Below are positions 54,154 to 62,932 of a DNA stretch of 64,000 nucleotides, piece after piece. Under the pieces are notes generated by a model that was not told the DNA's origin, did no database searches, and was given only the letters and a program-made list of their open reading frames with translations. Positions within the stretch are counted from its first letter, which is position 1; every line of letters begins with the position of its first letter. The position numbers and the translations under genes are program-made. The stretch spans positions 1 to 64,000 of the forward strand of contig NZ_JBHZGO010000090.1 of assembly GCF_042747725.1 (NCBI RefSeq). Reading direction: 5' to 3'. This DNA is from FACHB-T130 sp042747725. GTDB taxonomy: Bacteria; Cyanobacteriota; Cyanobacteriia; Cyanobacteriales; FACHB-T130.

Positions 54154-55257
54154 TCAGAAGAGAGAAATAGACTTTTGAGAATTCCCCTGATGATTGTTTT
54201 GCGATTGACTAGATTTTTGCACAAATTTCTCATATTGCCGGACAATTAGCCGCTGGATAGCAATAATCGCTGGGTTGATTTCTACATAACGTCGCTGGGG
54301 ATTGGCTAAATAGGTTCGCTGTTCGCTTTCGATCATCTCGATGTCTTGGGCGAGAAATCTCAACAGTACAAAGCGCGGGAGCAGAATTTGTAACAAAGGC
54401 TTGAGCGGGTTGAGTATCCATTTGGGCAGGCGAACTTTGAAAAAGAAGAAGGCAAAAGATCGACTCTCGGTTAAGCCGACTGGCAGCCGCATCAAGTATA
54501 GAGCGGAAACTCCCTGAAGAACGGTATAAAAGTGGGGGTAGCGATACTGGATCGAGATCGGTAAGGTGGTTACTTGGTCAGCGCGATCGCTCAATCCGAG
54601 AAACTGAGCCATGCGACCTTTGTAGGAAACGTTATATTCGGCGCAGACTGCCGCTTCTGTCTCCCGCAGACTCGTTAGCACCGGATCGAACCAACCCTGC
54701 AATTTTTGGTGCAGAAAACCATGAAAAACGTCCATCGTGTTCTCATTGCAGATGGAAAAATGTGCTTGGAAGTGGGCATTTACTGGCACCATTAACCAAT
54801 CTGGCTGGTCAAATTCAGGGATGTCCGGCGGCTGACAGGTGGTAGCGATCGCGCGATCGCCAGGGAAGATCCAGATCAGATTATATTTTTCCTGAACTGG
54901 ATAACTGCGGGCTTGGGCGCGGGGAAGTTTTTGGTTGTCGGGAAGATAGGGAATGCTGACGCAATCACCTTCACCGTTAAATTCCCAGCCATGATAAGCA
55001 CACGCCAGGTTACACCCTTGTACTGTGCCCTTGTGCAGGGCGATGCCCTTGTGAGGGCAAGCATCCTCTAAGGCATGGAGATTCCCTTGAGTATCTCGAA
55101 AAAGTGCGATCGCTTGCTGCCAGATGACTACAGCCATAGTATCACCGGGCTTCAGTTGGCTTGCCCAACCCACCGGATACCAGTGATTCGCGTTGATGCC
55201 CACCTCTCGGACAGCATTCTGAACTGTCTGGCTGGTTAGAGTCGTAGCCAGTTCCAT
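54154..55257 (-). CDS. Rieske 2Fe-2S oxygenase (PaO/VanA-like)
   Basis: A 367-aa non-heme oxygenase. The Rieske cluster ligands are C67, H69, C86 and H89 (ACPHKG...CAYHGW). The mononuclear iron site is in NENTMDVFHGFLHQ (Asp and two His, about 170-185). It lacks the C-terminal chlorophyll-oxygenase CxxC tail, and the end is a basic Gln/Ser-rich tail. I chose ATG 55257 because GAGG lies 8 bases upstream; a TTG at 55290 would add 11 residues. Related enzymes hydroxylate, demethylate or desaturate aromatic or lipid substrates. Context suggests a tailoring step in the lipid-like cluster. Confidence 0.88.
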   Translation of the reverse strand: MELATTLTSQTVQNAVREVGINANHWYPVGWASQLKPGDTMAVVIWQQAIALFRDTQGNLHALEDACPHKGIALHKGTVQGCNLACAYHGWEFNGEGDCVSIPYLPDNQKLPRAQARSYPVQEKYNLIWIFPGDRAIATTCQPPDIPEFDQPDWLMVPVNAHFQAHFSICNENTMDVFHGFLHQKLQGWFDPVLTSLRETEAAVCAEYNVSYKGRMAQFLGLSDRADQVTTLPISIQYRYPHFYTVLQGVSALYLMRLPVGLTESRSFAFFFFKVRLPKWILNPLKPLLQILLPRFVLLRFLAQDIEMIESEQRTYLANPQRRYVEINPAIIAIQRLIVRQYEKFVQKSSQSQNNHQGNSQKSISLF

Positions 55258-55449
55258 CAATTGTGCCTCTCTTGCCTGTTTCTGTGACAATATTTAGCTT
55301 CCTAGCCGCCTATAAGTCAATCAACTTGTTTTATCCTTGGTGATTTTTCCATCATGAATCACCAATAACCAATGACCAAGGACAGCCCAAAATAAGTTGA
55401 TTTCCACCTATCTACGTTATGATGACCAAAAATTGTAGGTTTCTGGCTT

Positions 55450-56631
55450 ATGTTGGGCGATCGCAGACTGTTAGTGCTGCTGGCAGCAGGCTCCCTGACC
55501 ACAATGACGGGGGGAGTCATTGCGCCAATTTTGCCAGAAATGGTGCAACAACTTCACCTCAATCCAGCGTTTGCCGGTAACTTGGTGAGTCTACATTGCC
55601 TGACAATTGCCCTATTCAGCCCACTGTTAGGCATTTTGGCAGACCGAGTCGGTCGGCTACGGGTGCTAATCCCTTCCCTGATTCTCTACGCACTGTTAGG
55701 CACGGCAGGAGCTTTCATGCAAACTCTGACGCCGCTGTTAGTGATGCGGGGGTTGCTGGGTGTCGCCAGTGGGGGGATTGCGGCGGCTAGTCTAGGCTTG
55801 CTGGGGAATATGTATGAAGGCGAAGCGCGATCGCAAGCTTTAGGCTACGCCACCAGTACCCTAACCCTGACTGGCATTGCCTTCCCCCTCTTAGGGGGTT
55901 GGGTTGGTGCAACTCACTGGCAATTTGCTTTTTATCTGTATGGACTGGGACTGCCGCTGGCGTTTTTGGCTGCTTTATTTTTGAAAGAAAAGCCACCGAA
56001 GTTTCGGGTTAAAGAACGCGCCACCGATTCCAACCAAAAGCTGAGCAAAATCCTCGGACATCCCCACGCCTTACAGTTGTTACTAACCCTTTGCTTAGCG
56101 TCAGTGGCGATGTATGCCGTAGTTATTTACGCACCCCTTTACCTCAAGGCAACCATTGGGGCAGGGGCGGCTCTCAATGGGATTGTCCTGGCATCGCGGG
56201 CAGTTGGGGCAGCCGCTGTCTCAGCTTTTGCCGCTAAGGGGCTAGCGAAGCGACTTGGTTTAAATCGAGCCACAGCAACCGGATTTGCACTGATGACCTT
56301 AACCTTGGCAACCATCCCACTGCTGTCCCAACTCAGCTGGATTTTGTTGACAGCGGTACTCTTCGGCGTGGGATTTGGGATTGTGCTACCCAACCTCTAT
56401 AGCGCTTTAGCCGATCTCGCCCCCTCTCAACTTCGGTCTAGCGTGCTGGCAATCGGAACGGGTGCCGGTTTCCTCGGACAGTTCCTCTCCCCGATTCTCC
56501 TGGGACCAGCGATCAATTATGGCGGGTTGCCAGGGATCTTTTATGGGGCAGCGAGTGTCTCAATGGTGGCAGGATTGCTGCTTTTATTTGGCAGCAACGA
56601 CAAATTTAATCGCGATCCTCTGGAAGCCTAA
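55450..56631 (+). CDS. Major facilitator superfamily transporter
   Basis: A 393-aa 12-helix MFS permease of the drug-efflux (Bcr/MdfA-like DHA1) type. Motif A is visible as GILADRVGRLRVLIP (about 61-75). It includes repeated GxxxG helices and a short intracellular loop with EKPPKFRVKERA (about 181-192). It is divergent from the Rieske gene and convergent with the GH3 gene inside the same accessory cluster, so it may export the cluster's product or an intermediate. Substrate unknown. Confidence 0.9.
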   Translation: MLGDRRLLVLLAAGSLTTMTGGVIAPILPEMVQQLHLNPAFAGNLVSLHCLTIALFSPLLGILADRVGRLRVLIPSLILYALLGTAGAFMQTLTPLLVMRGLLGVASGGIAAASLGLLGNMYEGEARSQALGYATSTLTLTGIAFPLLGGWVGATHWQFAFYLYGLGLPLAFLAALFLKEKPPKFRVKERATDSNQKLSKILGHPHALQLLLTLCLASVAMYAVVIYAPLYLKATIGAGAALNGIVLASRAVGAAAVSAFAAKGLAKRLGLNRATATGFALMTLTLATIPLLSQLSWILLTAVLFGVGFGIVLPNLYSALADLAPSQLRSSVLAIGTGAGFLGQFLSPILLGPAINYGGLPGIFYGAASVSMVAGLLLLFGSNDKFNRDPLEA

Positions 56632-58291
56632 CCTCCTGCTCCACTTCCAGTCCAGCCAGAAAACTCCGATCTTCGCTAATATGGGGAAATTTCAGTTGAG
56701 AATCGGGAATTCCCCTTTCCACCTGACGTTGGCGAACTTTGGCAAAGCTGCCAGCAGCTAGAATCCGCAGTCGGGGAGGAGGCACCTGATCTTTGCGCTT
56801 GGATTGATAGTAAACGTTAATTTCCTTGAGTTTACGGTCAAAGCTGGCTAAAAAAGCAAGGCGATCGCTCAGTATATGACCGCCAACGAGTTCAATGTTC
56901 ACTAGATAATGGGCGGGGAACTCATTTTCGGACAAAGTGATACAAAAATCCTCCAATGGCAAGCCAAATTCTTGTTGCAGGCTTTGCATCACTTGAGTGG
57001 CATGAAATTCAGTCGTCTTCTCAGTCGTGGAAGACAAAATCCCGCCTCGACGGTGACGGAAGACAATCAGAGGAGCCTGCTCGTAAAAGCCCAGAACCTC
57101 TACAACATCACCAATATCGTAACGGTAGAAGCCGCTATAGTTGGTCATCAGAATGCGGTAAAGTTCTCCTGCTTTCACTTCCGTAGCAAGTAATGTTTTG
57201 GGATGCTCTACGTCCCACTGGTCTTCTGGGATAAATTCAAAAAAGCCAGTTTCAATAGCTAAGATGCTGCCATCATTGTTGAGGTCGTGGTAAATACTAA
57301 AGGTGCCTTCAGCGGTGGCGAAGACGGCACCAAAGCTAGGGATGTCGTCAAAGTAGGTGGGAAATCGCTCAAAGTAAAAATCTGAGGTTCCTCCCCGTGC
57401 GGTGGCGATAAAAGATAGCTCAGGCCATGCTAATTTTGGGGTAAGCCGTCCTTCTGACTTCAAGATTTCACGCAATTGAGCGGCGCGAGTTGGATTTGCT
57501 GACCATTGCCGTTCCAATTTGGCTCGAATCTCTGGTTCAAGTGTTAACCAACTGGTAATTGTCCCAGTTTCGATGTCCCGAATCAAATCTTCCGCGTAGC
57601 GCTCTAAATAGTTGCAAATCCGCAGGATGAGCATGGGAAAATTGGCTCCGATTCCGCGCATAGAGCGATCGCGCAGGGCAAATAGGAAGCAAAGATAGTG
57701 GCGTGTTAGACTATCCGCAGTTTGTAGGGTTTCGTAAGGATGGGCAAAAAGTTGTTCGTAGAGAAACTTGCCCATGCGGAGAACGCCTGTACCTCCCGGT
57801 CCATAATCAATCCCGCCACTGGTGCGTCCCGTTATTTGGGCGGTGTTGGTTACTAACAGTTTGCCAAATTTTCGATCTTGCGATCGCAGCGCCTCACTCA
57901 AAAAGCCGATGCAAGTCAGATTAGCCCATCCCAACGAGTTCTGAAATCGCTGAGTCACCGGGATTAATTTCTGATTTCCCGTCGAGCCACTGGTCGTATT
58001 GAGATAAACGACCGGATCTGGCGTTAAAATATTTTTTTCACCTTGGGCAATGCGTTCAGTGTAGGGTTCATAGCTGCTGTAAGGCAGAATCGGAATCTGC
58101 TGTTGAAATTGCTCGATTGTTTTGATATCTCTCAGCCCATATTTGCGACCTAATTCGGTATCTTTATGAGCCTGCAACAGCTCCCTTAATAACTGCTCCT
58201 GCACCGCAGAGGTCTGGCGAGTTTTCTTCACAAAATTCGCCCTAGCACGTTCAGCAATCGTCGTCAAAAGTGGCAGCAATATATTTGCCAT
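56606..58291 (-). CDS. GH3-family acyl-adenylating enzyme
   Basis: A 561-aa enzyme of the GH3 (auxin-responsive promoter) superfamily, which in plants adenylates hormone acids and joins them to amino acids. ATP-binding motif TTSGSTGNQKLIPVT (about 100-115), SELSFIATARGGTSDFYF, and YRIMTNYSGFYRYDIGDV-like block with the conserved YRYDIGD are clear. In bacteria the substrates are unknown; activation of a fatty or amino acid fits the neighbouring SPT-like and GNAT genes. It is convergent with the MFS gene and overlaps its 3' end by 26 bp. Confidence 0.88.
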   Translation of the reverse strand: MANILLPLLTTIAERARANFVKKTRQTSAVQEQLLRELLQAHKDTELGRKYGLRDIKTIEQFQQQIPILPYSSYEPYTERIAQGEKNILTPDPVVYLNTTSGSTGNQKLIPVTQRFQNSLGWANLTCIGFLSEALRSQDRKFGKLLVTNTAQITGRTSGGIDYGPGGTGVLRMGKFLYEQLFAHPYETLQTADSLTRHYLCFLFALRDRSMRGIGANFPMLILRICNYLERYAEDLIRDIETGTITSWLTLEPEIRAKLERQWSANPTRAAQLREILKSEGRLTPKLAWPELSFIATARGGTSDFYFERFPTYFDDIPSFGAVFATAEGTFSIYHDLNNDGSILAIETGFFEFIPEDQWDVEHPKTLLATEVKAGELYRILMTNYSGFYRYDIGDVVEVLGFYEQAPLIVFRHRRGGILSSTTEKTTEFHATQVMQSLQQEFGLPLEDFCITLSENEFPAHYLVNIELVGGHILSDRLAFLASFDRKLKEINVYYQSKRKDQVPPPRLRILAAGSFAKVRQRQVERGIPDSQLKFPHISEDRSFLAGLEVEQEVRLPEDRD

Positions 58292-58491
58292 CAGTGCATT
58301 ACATCCGTTAGCAAGAATAACTAGATGTCGATTAAAGCAGATTTTTTATTTTTTTTCAAACTAAATGCTAAACTTTGGTAGTTGTCATGACTCATTGGTC
58401 TTTTGTTGATGACTAATGAGCGCTGACAACCCAAGCCTTTTGCGTACAATTATCTAAGTATCATTGACTCAGAATAGTTGGGAAAATAGGA
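58292..58491. promoter_or_regulatory. Divergent promoter region of the GH3 and cupin genes
   Basis: A 200-bp AT-rich region between the GH3 start (-) and the JmjC-like cupin start (+). It should drive both the GH3 gene and the plus-strand group 58492-62225. No specific operator is recognisable. Confidence 0.5.
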
Positions 58492-59466
58492 ATGGAAACT
58501 AAATCAGAAAGTAACCTAAAATTAGGATGGGAAAATCGGGTCAATCCAATCGAACGAGTGGACATATCATCGATAACGCCAGAAACATTTTTTGAAAAAT
58601 ATCAAAAAAACGGAACCCCAGTTATCATTACGGGCTTATTAGAAAGTGAATGTGACTGGAATTTAGACTATTTATGTGAGAAATTTGGCAATCAAGAGTT
58701 AATCTTCCGGAATCCGGGGCGGGAAAGGGACAAGCAGGAAAAACGCAAATGGAAAAGCATCGGCAGTGGCGTGAATCTGCAAAGTATGCCATTTACAGAA
58801 TATGCAGAGATGTTGCGTAACCATAAGGCTCATGAAAATGACATTAACTTAGGAAAATGTCCCCTCAAAAATACCCCGCTTGCTGATACACCCTCTTTAA
58901 AAACAATTGGATCTCGGCTGGGTTTAACGAAGCCTGCCAGCGAAATGAACATTTATGTGGCTCCGGGAGGTCATAGCTCAGGTTTACATTATGACTCAGT
59001 GGACGGCACGCTGATGCAACTGCATGGTGCCAAAAAAATAGTGTTTTTTCCACCCTCAGAGACATACAATCTCTATCCATTTCCGGTGTATATTCATTTG
59101 CGCCACGGCTTAAAATTGCGTTCTTGGTTTAGTCAGGTGGATCTGGAAAACCCAGACTTTAAATCATTGCCAAAATTCAAGCAGGCACTCCAGCATAAAC
59201 GCGAAGTAATTCTTGAGCAAGGTGAAACGCTTTATATTCCTGCCGGTTGGTGGCATGACGTAATCGGGTTGGGCGATGAAATGGTGTGTGCAGTCAATCG
59301 TTTCTGGAGGATATATCCTACATCACGAGCCGTGTTCTCTTGGAGTCGATGGCGTGCAGTTTGTGGAATTATATTTGCATTACCCTATACTTTTTTAAAC
59401 TTAGCGATCGCTCTAGGCAGCAGCAACAGAAAACAAAAAATTAGCAAGATTTCCCATAGGATGTAA
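58492..59466 (+). CDS. JmjC/cupin-8-like Fe(II)/2-oxoglutarate oxygenase
   Basis: A 324-aa protein of the cupin-8/JmjC-like hydroxylase family. The fold begins with TPVIITGLLES (about 43-53), and the metal triad is H166, D168 (LHYDSVDG) and H255 (GWWHDV). The C-terminal 50 residues contain a hydrophobic segment (CGIIFALPYTFLNLAIALG), possibly a membrane anchor, which would suit a lipid substrate. Family members hydroxylate proteins or small molecules. It is the first gene of a plus-strand group with a fatty-acid hydroxylase, an Mpo1-like protein and an amidohydrolase. Confidence 0.85.
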   Translation: METKSESNLKLGWENRVNPIERVDISSITPETFFEKYQKNGTPVIITGLLESECDWNLDYLCEKFGNQELIFRNPGRERDKQEKRKWKSIGSGVNLQSMPFTEYAEMLRNHKAHENDINLGKCPLKNTPLADTPSLKTIGSRLGLTKPASEMNIYVAPGGHSSGLHYDSVDGTLMQLHGAKKIVFFPPSETYNLYPFPVYIHLRHGLKLRSWFSQVDLENPDFKSLPKFKQALQHKREVILEQGETLYIPAGWWHDVIGLGDEMVCAVNRFWRIYPTSRAVFSWSRWRAVCGIIFALPYTFLNLAIALGSSNRKQKISKISHRM

Positions 59467-59545
59467 GCGTCCTAGTCAATCAAATCGGATAAAAAAGCTT
59501 CAGGTGTGCGTTGCTATACAGAAAAAGTGTGAGGAATGCGAGTTT

Positions 59546-60046
59546 ATGACCTTATTAGCAAAGCTTTCTGTAGGAATCGCTTGTTTTAGTCTGGCGTTTG
59601 TCTTGGCAAGTTTAGTGGAATATTGGCTACATCGCTTGATGCACGTTTCGCCTCGGATTGGCGAACGTCACCGAGATCATCACCGTCGCAACGAAGGACA
59701 GGGGGTGTTGTGGGAGTTTCGAGACTATGTTAGGGGCAGTTTGGTGGTAATGTGCCTGATGTTTTTCTACTCGTGGGAGGCGGGAATCGGTTGGTTCCTC
59801 GGTGGCTTATTCTATGCCGCATTTTCAGCCTATGCCCATCAGCTACAGCACGAAAACCCAACCAAGTGCTTCTGGATGAAGATGCCGGTTCACTATGTGC
59901 ATCACAAATATGGAATGTGGCATCACAACTTTGGTTTGGCGGTGGATTGGTGGGATCGGGTTTTTGGCACTTACAAGCCTGTAGAATGGCTGGGCGAAGA
60001 GGAACTGAGTCAATCACGGGGTTATTTGCAACTCCGGTGGCGGTAG
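59546..60046 (+). CDS. Fatty acid hydroxylase/sterol desaturase superfamily protein
   Basis: A 166-aa membrane di-iron enzyme. Histidine boxes are HRLMH (29-33), HRDHH (42-46), HQLQH (98-102), HYVHH (116-120) and WHHN (125-128), the full set for the superfamily. Membrane helices lie at about 5-25 and 64-95. It is small and close in layout to carotenoid hydroxylase/fatty acid 2-hydroxylase-type proteins. ATG 59546 is preferred over an upstream GTG because the first helix follows directly. In this context hydroxylation of a long-chain base or fatty acyl chain is a good guess; beta-carotene hydroxylase is an alternative. Confidence 0.85.
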   Translation: MTLLAKLSVGIACFSLAFVLASLVEYWLHRLMHVSPRIGERHRDHHRRNEGQGVLWEFRDYVRGSLVVMCLMFFYSWEAGIGWFLGGLFYAAFSAYAHQLQHENPTKCFWMKMPVHYVHHKYGMWHHNFGLAVDWWDRVFGTYKPVEWLGEEELSQSRGYLQLRWR

Positions 60047-60141
60047 GAGTGTCCTAGCTGGAATGGAACTGAGACAAGGAGCCGGGAAATAAATTTCACA
60101 GCGAGAAGCTAAAGTAAGCTAAAGCTTACTGTAAGCCGTTG

Positions 60142-60159
60142 AACCCGTTTAAACGGGTT
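60142..60159. repeat. Perfect 18-bp palindrome
   Basis: AACCCGTTT followed by AAACGGGTT, between the hydroxylase and Mpo1-like genes. It can form a hairpin in either strand; AGCTTTTAGCC/GGCTAAAAGCT-like flanks may extend it. Possibly an intergenic repeat family. Confidence 0.55.
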
Positions 60160-60363
60160 GCGAGCTTTTAGCCGAAACTTTAGTTTAGGGCTGAAGTCAG
60201 CGACATTCGTCCTAGCTGCTATCCTAGGGGTAAATTGTCCAAACTGGGTGGAAGCAACCTAAAAAAATTTGCAATTTCTCTGGCTTTGGCAAGGGACTTA
60301 GTGATATCGTTCCTACAACGCTTTGAGTTTGACGAATTCGGGTTTCACCGCAGGAGAATTACT

Positions 60364-60687
60364 TTGAGCTACTTTCAGGAGGCTAAAGCCCACTTTGTGG
60401 CGAGTCATCAGCATCCCATCAACCAGTTTCTGCACCACTTGACTAACGTGCTGGCGATCGCTGCTGTGGTCTTGCTGTTTTATGATTGGCGGTTGACGCT
60501 CGTGTGCTTAGTCCTAACCCAAGTTTTCGCCTTGGGCGGTCATGCTGTCTTCGAGAAGAATGACCCCGCTTTTGTCAAGTACCCCGGAATTACCATCCTA
60601 GTTTCCCTCATGTGGTCTTTTGAAAACTGGTTTGGTCTGCGCCAAGTTTGGACGTACTTGAATCGCAAGCAGAAAGCGTTGAATTAA
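60364..60687 (+). CDS. Mpo1-like (DUF962) protein
   Basis: A 107-aa membrane protein of the Mpo1/DUF962 family. It starts MSYFQEAKAHFVASHQHPINQFLHH with the conserved His cluster (H10, H15, H17, H24, H25), then two membrane helices and GGHAVFEKNDPAF. Yeast Mpo1 is an Fe(II) dioxygenase that alpha-oxidises 2-hydroxy fatty acids in phytosphingosine breakdown. I chose the TTG at 60364 because AGGAG lies 7 bases upstream and this gives the family N-terminus; a longer frame begins at 60235. Its place next to a fatty-acid hydroxylase supports a lipid role. Confidence 0.78.
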   Translation: MSYFQEAKAHFVASHQHPINQFLHHLTNVLAIAAVVLLFYDWRLTLVCLVLTQVFALGGHAVFEKNDPAFVKYPGITILVSLMWSFENWFGLRQVWTYLNRKQKALN

Positions 60688-60815
60688 ATTTCAGCCTAAA
60701 GGCGGGTCTTCCATTAAAAACATTGCGTCTTCATCGGGGCAGGCTTCTCTCCGACGCCCTTAAAACCTGGAATTTATTCGCAGGTGACGATTGTGCAAAT
60801 TATTAAGGAGTGTTC

Positions 60816-62225
60816 ATGTATCAAGGTCTACTGGTAATTGATGCAGATGCCCATAAGATAGAAAATCCTTTGGTGATGCGGGATTATCTAGAGCCAGAGT
60901 ATCGCGATCGCATCGGTTTAGCGATTGATAGTCTTGGCGACCAACGGGCGAGAATCGTAGACTTTAATCCGGCTACGGGTAAAAACGACTTTATGCGGAT
61001 GTTCCCGCAGCCTCAGGGACTGGGGAAAGGCGGCTTTCGCAACCTGCATCCAGATACAACTTTGGGGGCAATGTTCAATCGAGTGCGGATTGAACACATG
61101 GATCGAGAAGGCATTGATGTCCAGGTAATTTACGGCACGCTCAACTTAGTCTTTTCTAGCTTATTAGATAAGGACTTTGCGATCGCTCTGTGCCGTGCCT
61201 ACAACAACTACATTGCCGATGACTGCCGGGGTTACGATAACCGGCTCAAACCCATTGGTGTATTGCCTCTACAGGATGTAGGTGCCGCTGTTGCTGAAAT
61301 GCACCGCTGCATCAACGAACTGGGCATGATTAGCGTCGCCGTTGCCCCAAACCTACCCATCCCCCATCCCAAAGCGCCTCAAGCTTTCCCTGATATCCGC
61401 ACCTGTAAAGCGATTAGCCATCCAGACTTCCGTCCTATCCTGCAAGCAGCAGCCGATTTGGACATTGGTCTCGGCATTCACGGGGGTCCGGGATCTTACA
61501 TGGTAGGGGGTCTTGCCGATCATGTGGAAACCTTTGTCCTGACGCACATTTTTGTGCAGCGAAACCAGCAACAATTGGCTTTAGCGAGGATGGTTTTTGA
61601 TGGCGCGTTTGAGCAATTCCCCTCCCTGCGGGTTGGCTTTTTAGAAGGCGGTTGTGGTTGGGTGCCGGATCTTGCCCATGCTTTCCACGAGCATTGGGAA
61701 AAACGCATCCGTGACTTTGACCCCAAACATCCCTATCGTCCTTCCCTGATGGAATTCACCAAGCTGATGATTCAGGAAAGAGGCACCCACAACAATATCA
61801 ACCTGATTAGTCAGGCAAAAAACCTCTTCGATCTGCTGTGGAATGCTCAGCATGACCCGGCTCAGATTGAGGATGAAAGCCTTTATGAACATTACGATCT
61901 CCGCCATCGAGATCCCTTGGAATACTTCGAGCGGGGTCAAATCTTTACCTCTTTTGAATCAGACGATCCAGGTCCTTCTTATCTTCACATTGCGATGGGG
62001 GAAATTGGCAAACGTCTGGCTTGTTTCTCTGGGGACTATGGTCACTGGGATGGCGTACTGCATGACTGTGTCAAGGATGCGGCGACTGTTGCCGATTATG
62101 ACCGGGAGCATCTAGAACTGTTGCTTAGCGGCAATGCACTGGCTCTTTACGGCGATCGCCTGCGCCAATCTGCGATCGCTAATCCAATCGCTGATGCACC
62201 CACTCTGAACAGTACGGTTAATTAG
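60816..62225 (+). CDS. Amidohydrolase (COG2159, ACMSD-like metal-dependent hydrolase)
   Basis: A 469-aa TIM-barrel metal-dependent hydrolase/decarboxylase. The metal motif appears as DADAHKIENP (D-x-H type, about residues 8-17), with GLGIHGGPG (His about 228) and the final Asp in FSGDYGHWDG (about 410). Family members include 2-amino-3-carboxymuconate semialdehyde decarboxylase and other decarboxylases acting on small acids. AAGGAG 5 bases before ATG 60816 decides the start over GTG 60810. Last gene of the plus-strand group; substrate unknown. Confidence 0.87.
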   Translation: MYQGLLVIDADAHKIENPLVMRDYLEPEYRDRIGLAIDSLGDQRARIVDFNPATGKNDFMRMFPQPQGLGKGGFRNLHPDTTLGAMFNRVRIEHMDREGIDVQVIYGTLNLVFSSLLDKDFAIALCRAYNNYIADDCRGYDNRLKPIGVLPLQDVGAAVAEMHRCINELGMISVAVAPNLPIPHPKAPQAFPDIRTCKAISHPDFRPILQAAADLDIGLGIHGGPGSYMVGGLADHVETFVLTHIFVQRNQQQLALARMVFDGAFEQFPSLRVGFLEGGCGWVPDLAHAFHEHWEKRIRDFDPKHPYRPSLMEFTKLMIQERGTHNNINLISQAKNLFDLLWNAQHDPAQIEDESLYEHYDLRHRDPLEYFERGQIFTSFESDDPGPSYLHIAMGEIGKRLACFSGDYGHWDGVLHDCVKDAATVADYDREHLELLLSGNALALYGDRLRQSAIANPIADAPTLNSTVN

Positions 62226-62253
62226 CCTTTTTTATCACTTTTGTTACATAGAT

Positions 62254-62296
62254 AATCCTCTCCGGGACACGGCAATGCCGTATCCCGGAGAGGATT
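62254..62296. repeat. 43-bp near-perfect palindrome
   Basis: Two 21-base arms (AATCCTCTCCGGGACACGGC.. and its complement) with one mismatch and a single-base centre, 30 bases after the amidohydrolase stop. It may end the plus-strand transcript. The motif CCGGAGAGGAT also occurs near 52-62 at the window start, so it may belong to a repeat family. Confidence 0.75.
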
Positions 62297-62411
62297 GGTC
62301 TTGAACGCTAAGTGAAAAATGCTCAGTGAAAAAATACAACTGCAAACATAGACGGGGTTCGTGTTTTCAAAAACCCAGTTGATGTTTTCTCCCCAGAACG
62401 ATCGAAAAGGA

Positions 62412-62918
62412 TTATGGACAAAACAAAGTTTCGCGGGTTTCTCGTCCAGTCGTGGGATTGGTACCAGACGCTATTTTACACAACTGTTGTTGCACATCCT
62501 GACGAAGCAGCACATCTGTAAAATCGGCTCCATCAATAATCGCACCTTCAAACTTAGTGTTAAAGGCAAACGCCCCTGACAAAATCGCGTTCGTTAAGTT
62601 AGCTTTGGTCAAGCGAGCTGTGTCCAGAGTTGCGTTTCTGAGATCGGCTCCTTCTAAATTAACGCTTTCCAAATTAGCCCCAAAGAAACTGACACCCCGC
62701 AAATTCGTATGACTCAGGTTACTATTGCGGAGATTGGCTTTAGTAAAACTGGAGTCGGTTAGCACTTTGCCTGAGAAGTCTGCACCAATTAAAAATTCTT
62801 TGTTGTAGTCGTTCGCCCAGGCAGGAGATGCGATCGCGCCAAAAGATGCAATTGCGATCGCCACAAGCAATAAACCAAGTAAAATTGTCGAAATTCGATT
62901 ATCTAGCCTACACTTCAT
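62412..62918 (-). CDS. Exported pentapeptide repeat protein (second copy type)
   Basis: A 168-aa protein with a signal peptide (hydrophobic about 10-30, cleavage near AWA-N) and pentapeptide repeats A(N/D)Lxx (about 44-135), for example ANLRNSNLSHTNLRGVSF. The C-terminal Cys cap (QLCKIASGTN...TRETLFC) matches that of the 35038-35535 product, so both are members of one lumenal or periplasmic family. It is divergent from the YraN-like gene by about 15 bp. Function unknown. Confidence 0.87.
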   Translation of the reverse strand: MKCRLDNRISTILLGLLLVAIAIASFGAIASPAWANDYNKEFLIGADFSGKVLTDSSFTKANLRNSNLSHTNLRGVSFFGANLESVNLEGADLRNATLDTARLTKANLTNAILSGAFAFNTKFEGAIIDGADFTDVLLRQDVQQQLCKIASGTNPTTGRETRETLFCP

Positions 62919-62932
62919 GCTGGTTCCATTTA

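Noticed and set aside
48758..55257. Saxitoxin-like cluster (AONS, GNAT and Rieske genes together)
   Set aside because: There is no SxtA-type polyketide fusion, amidinotransferase or carbamoyltransferase; the AONS stands alone and the neighbours are lipid-type enzymes.
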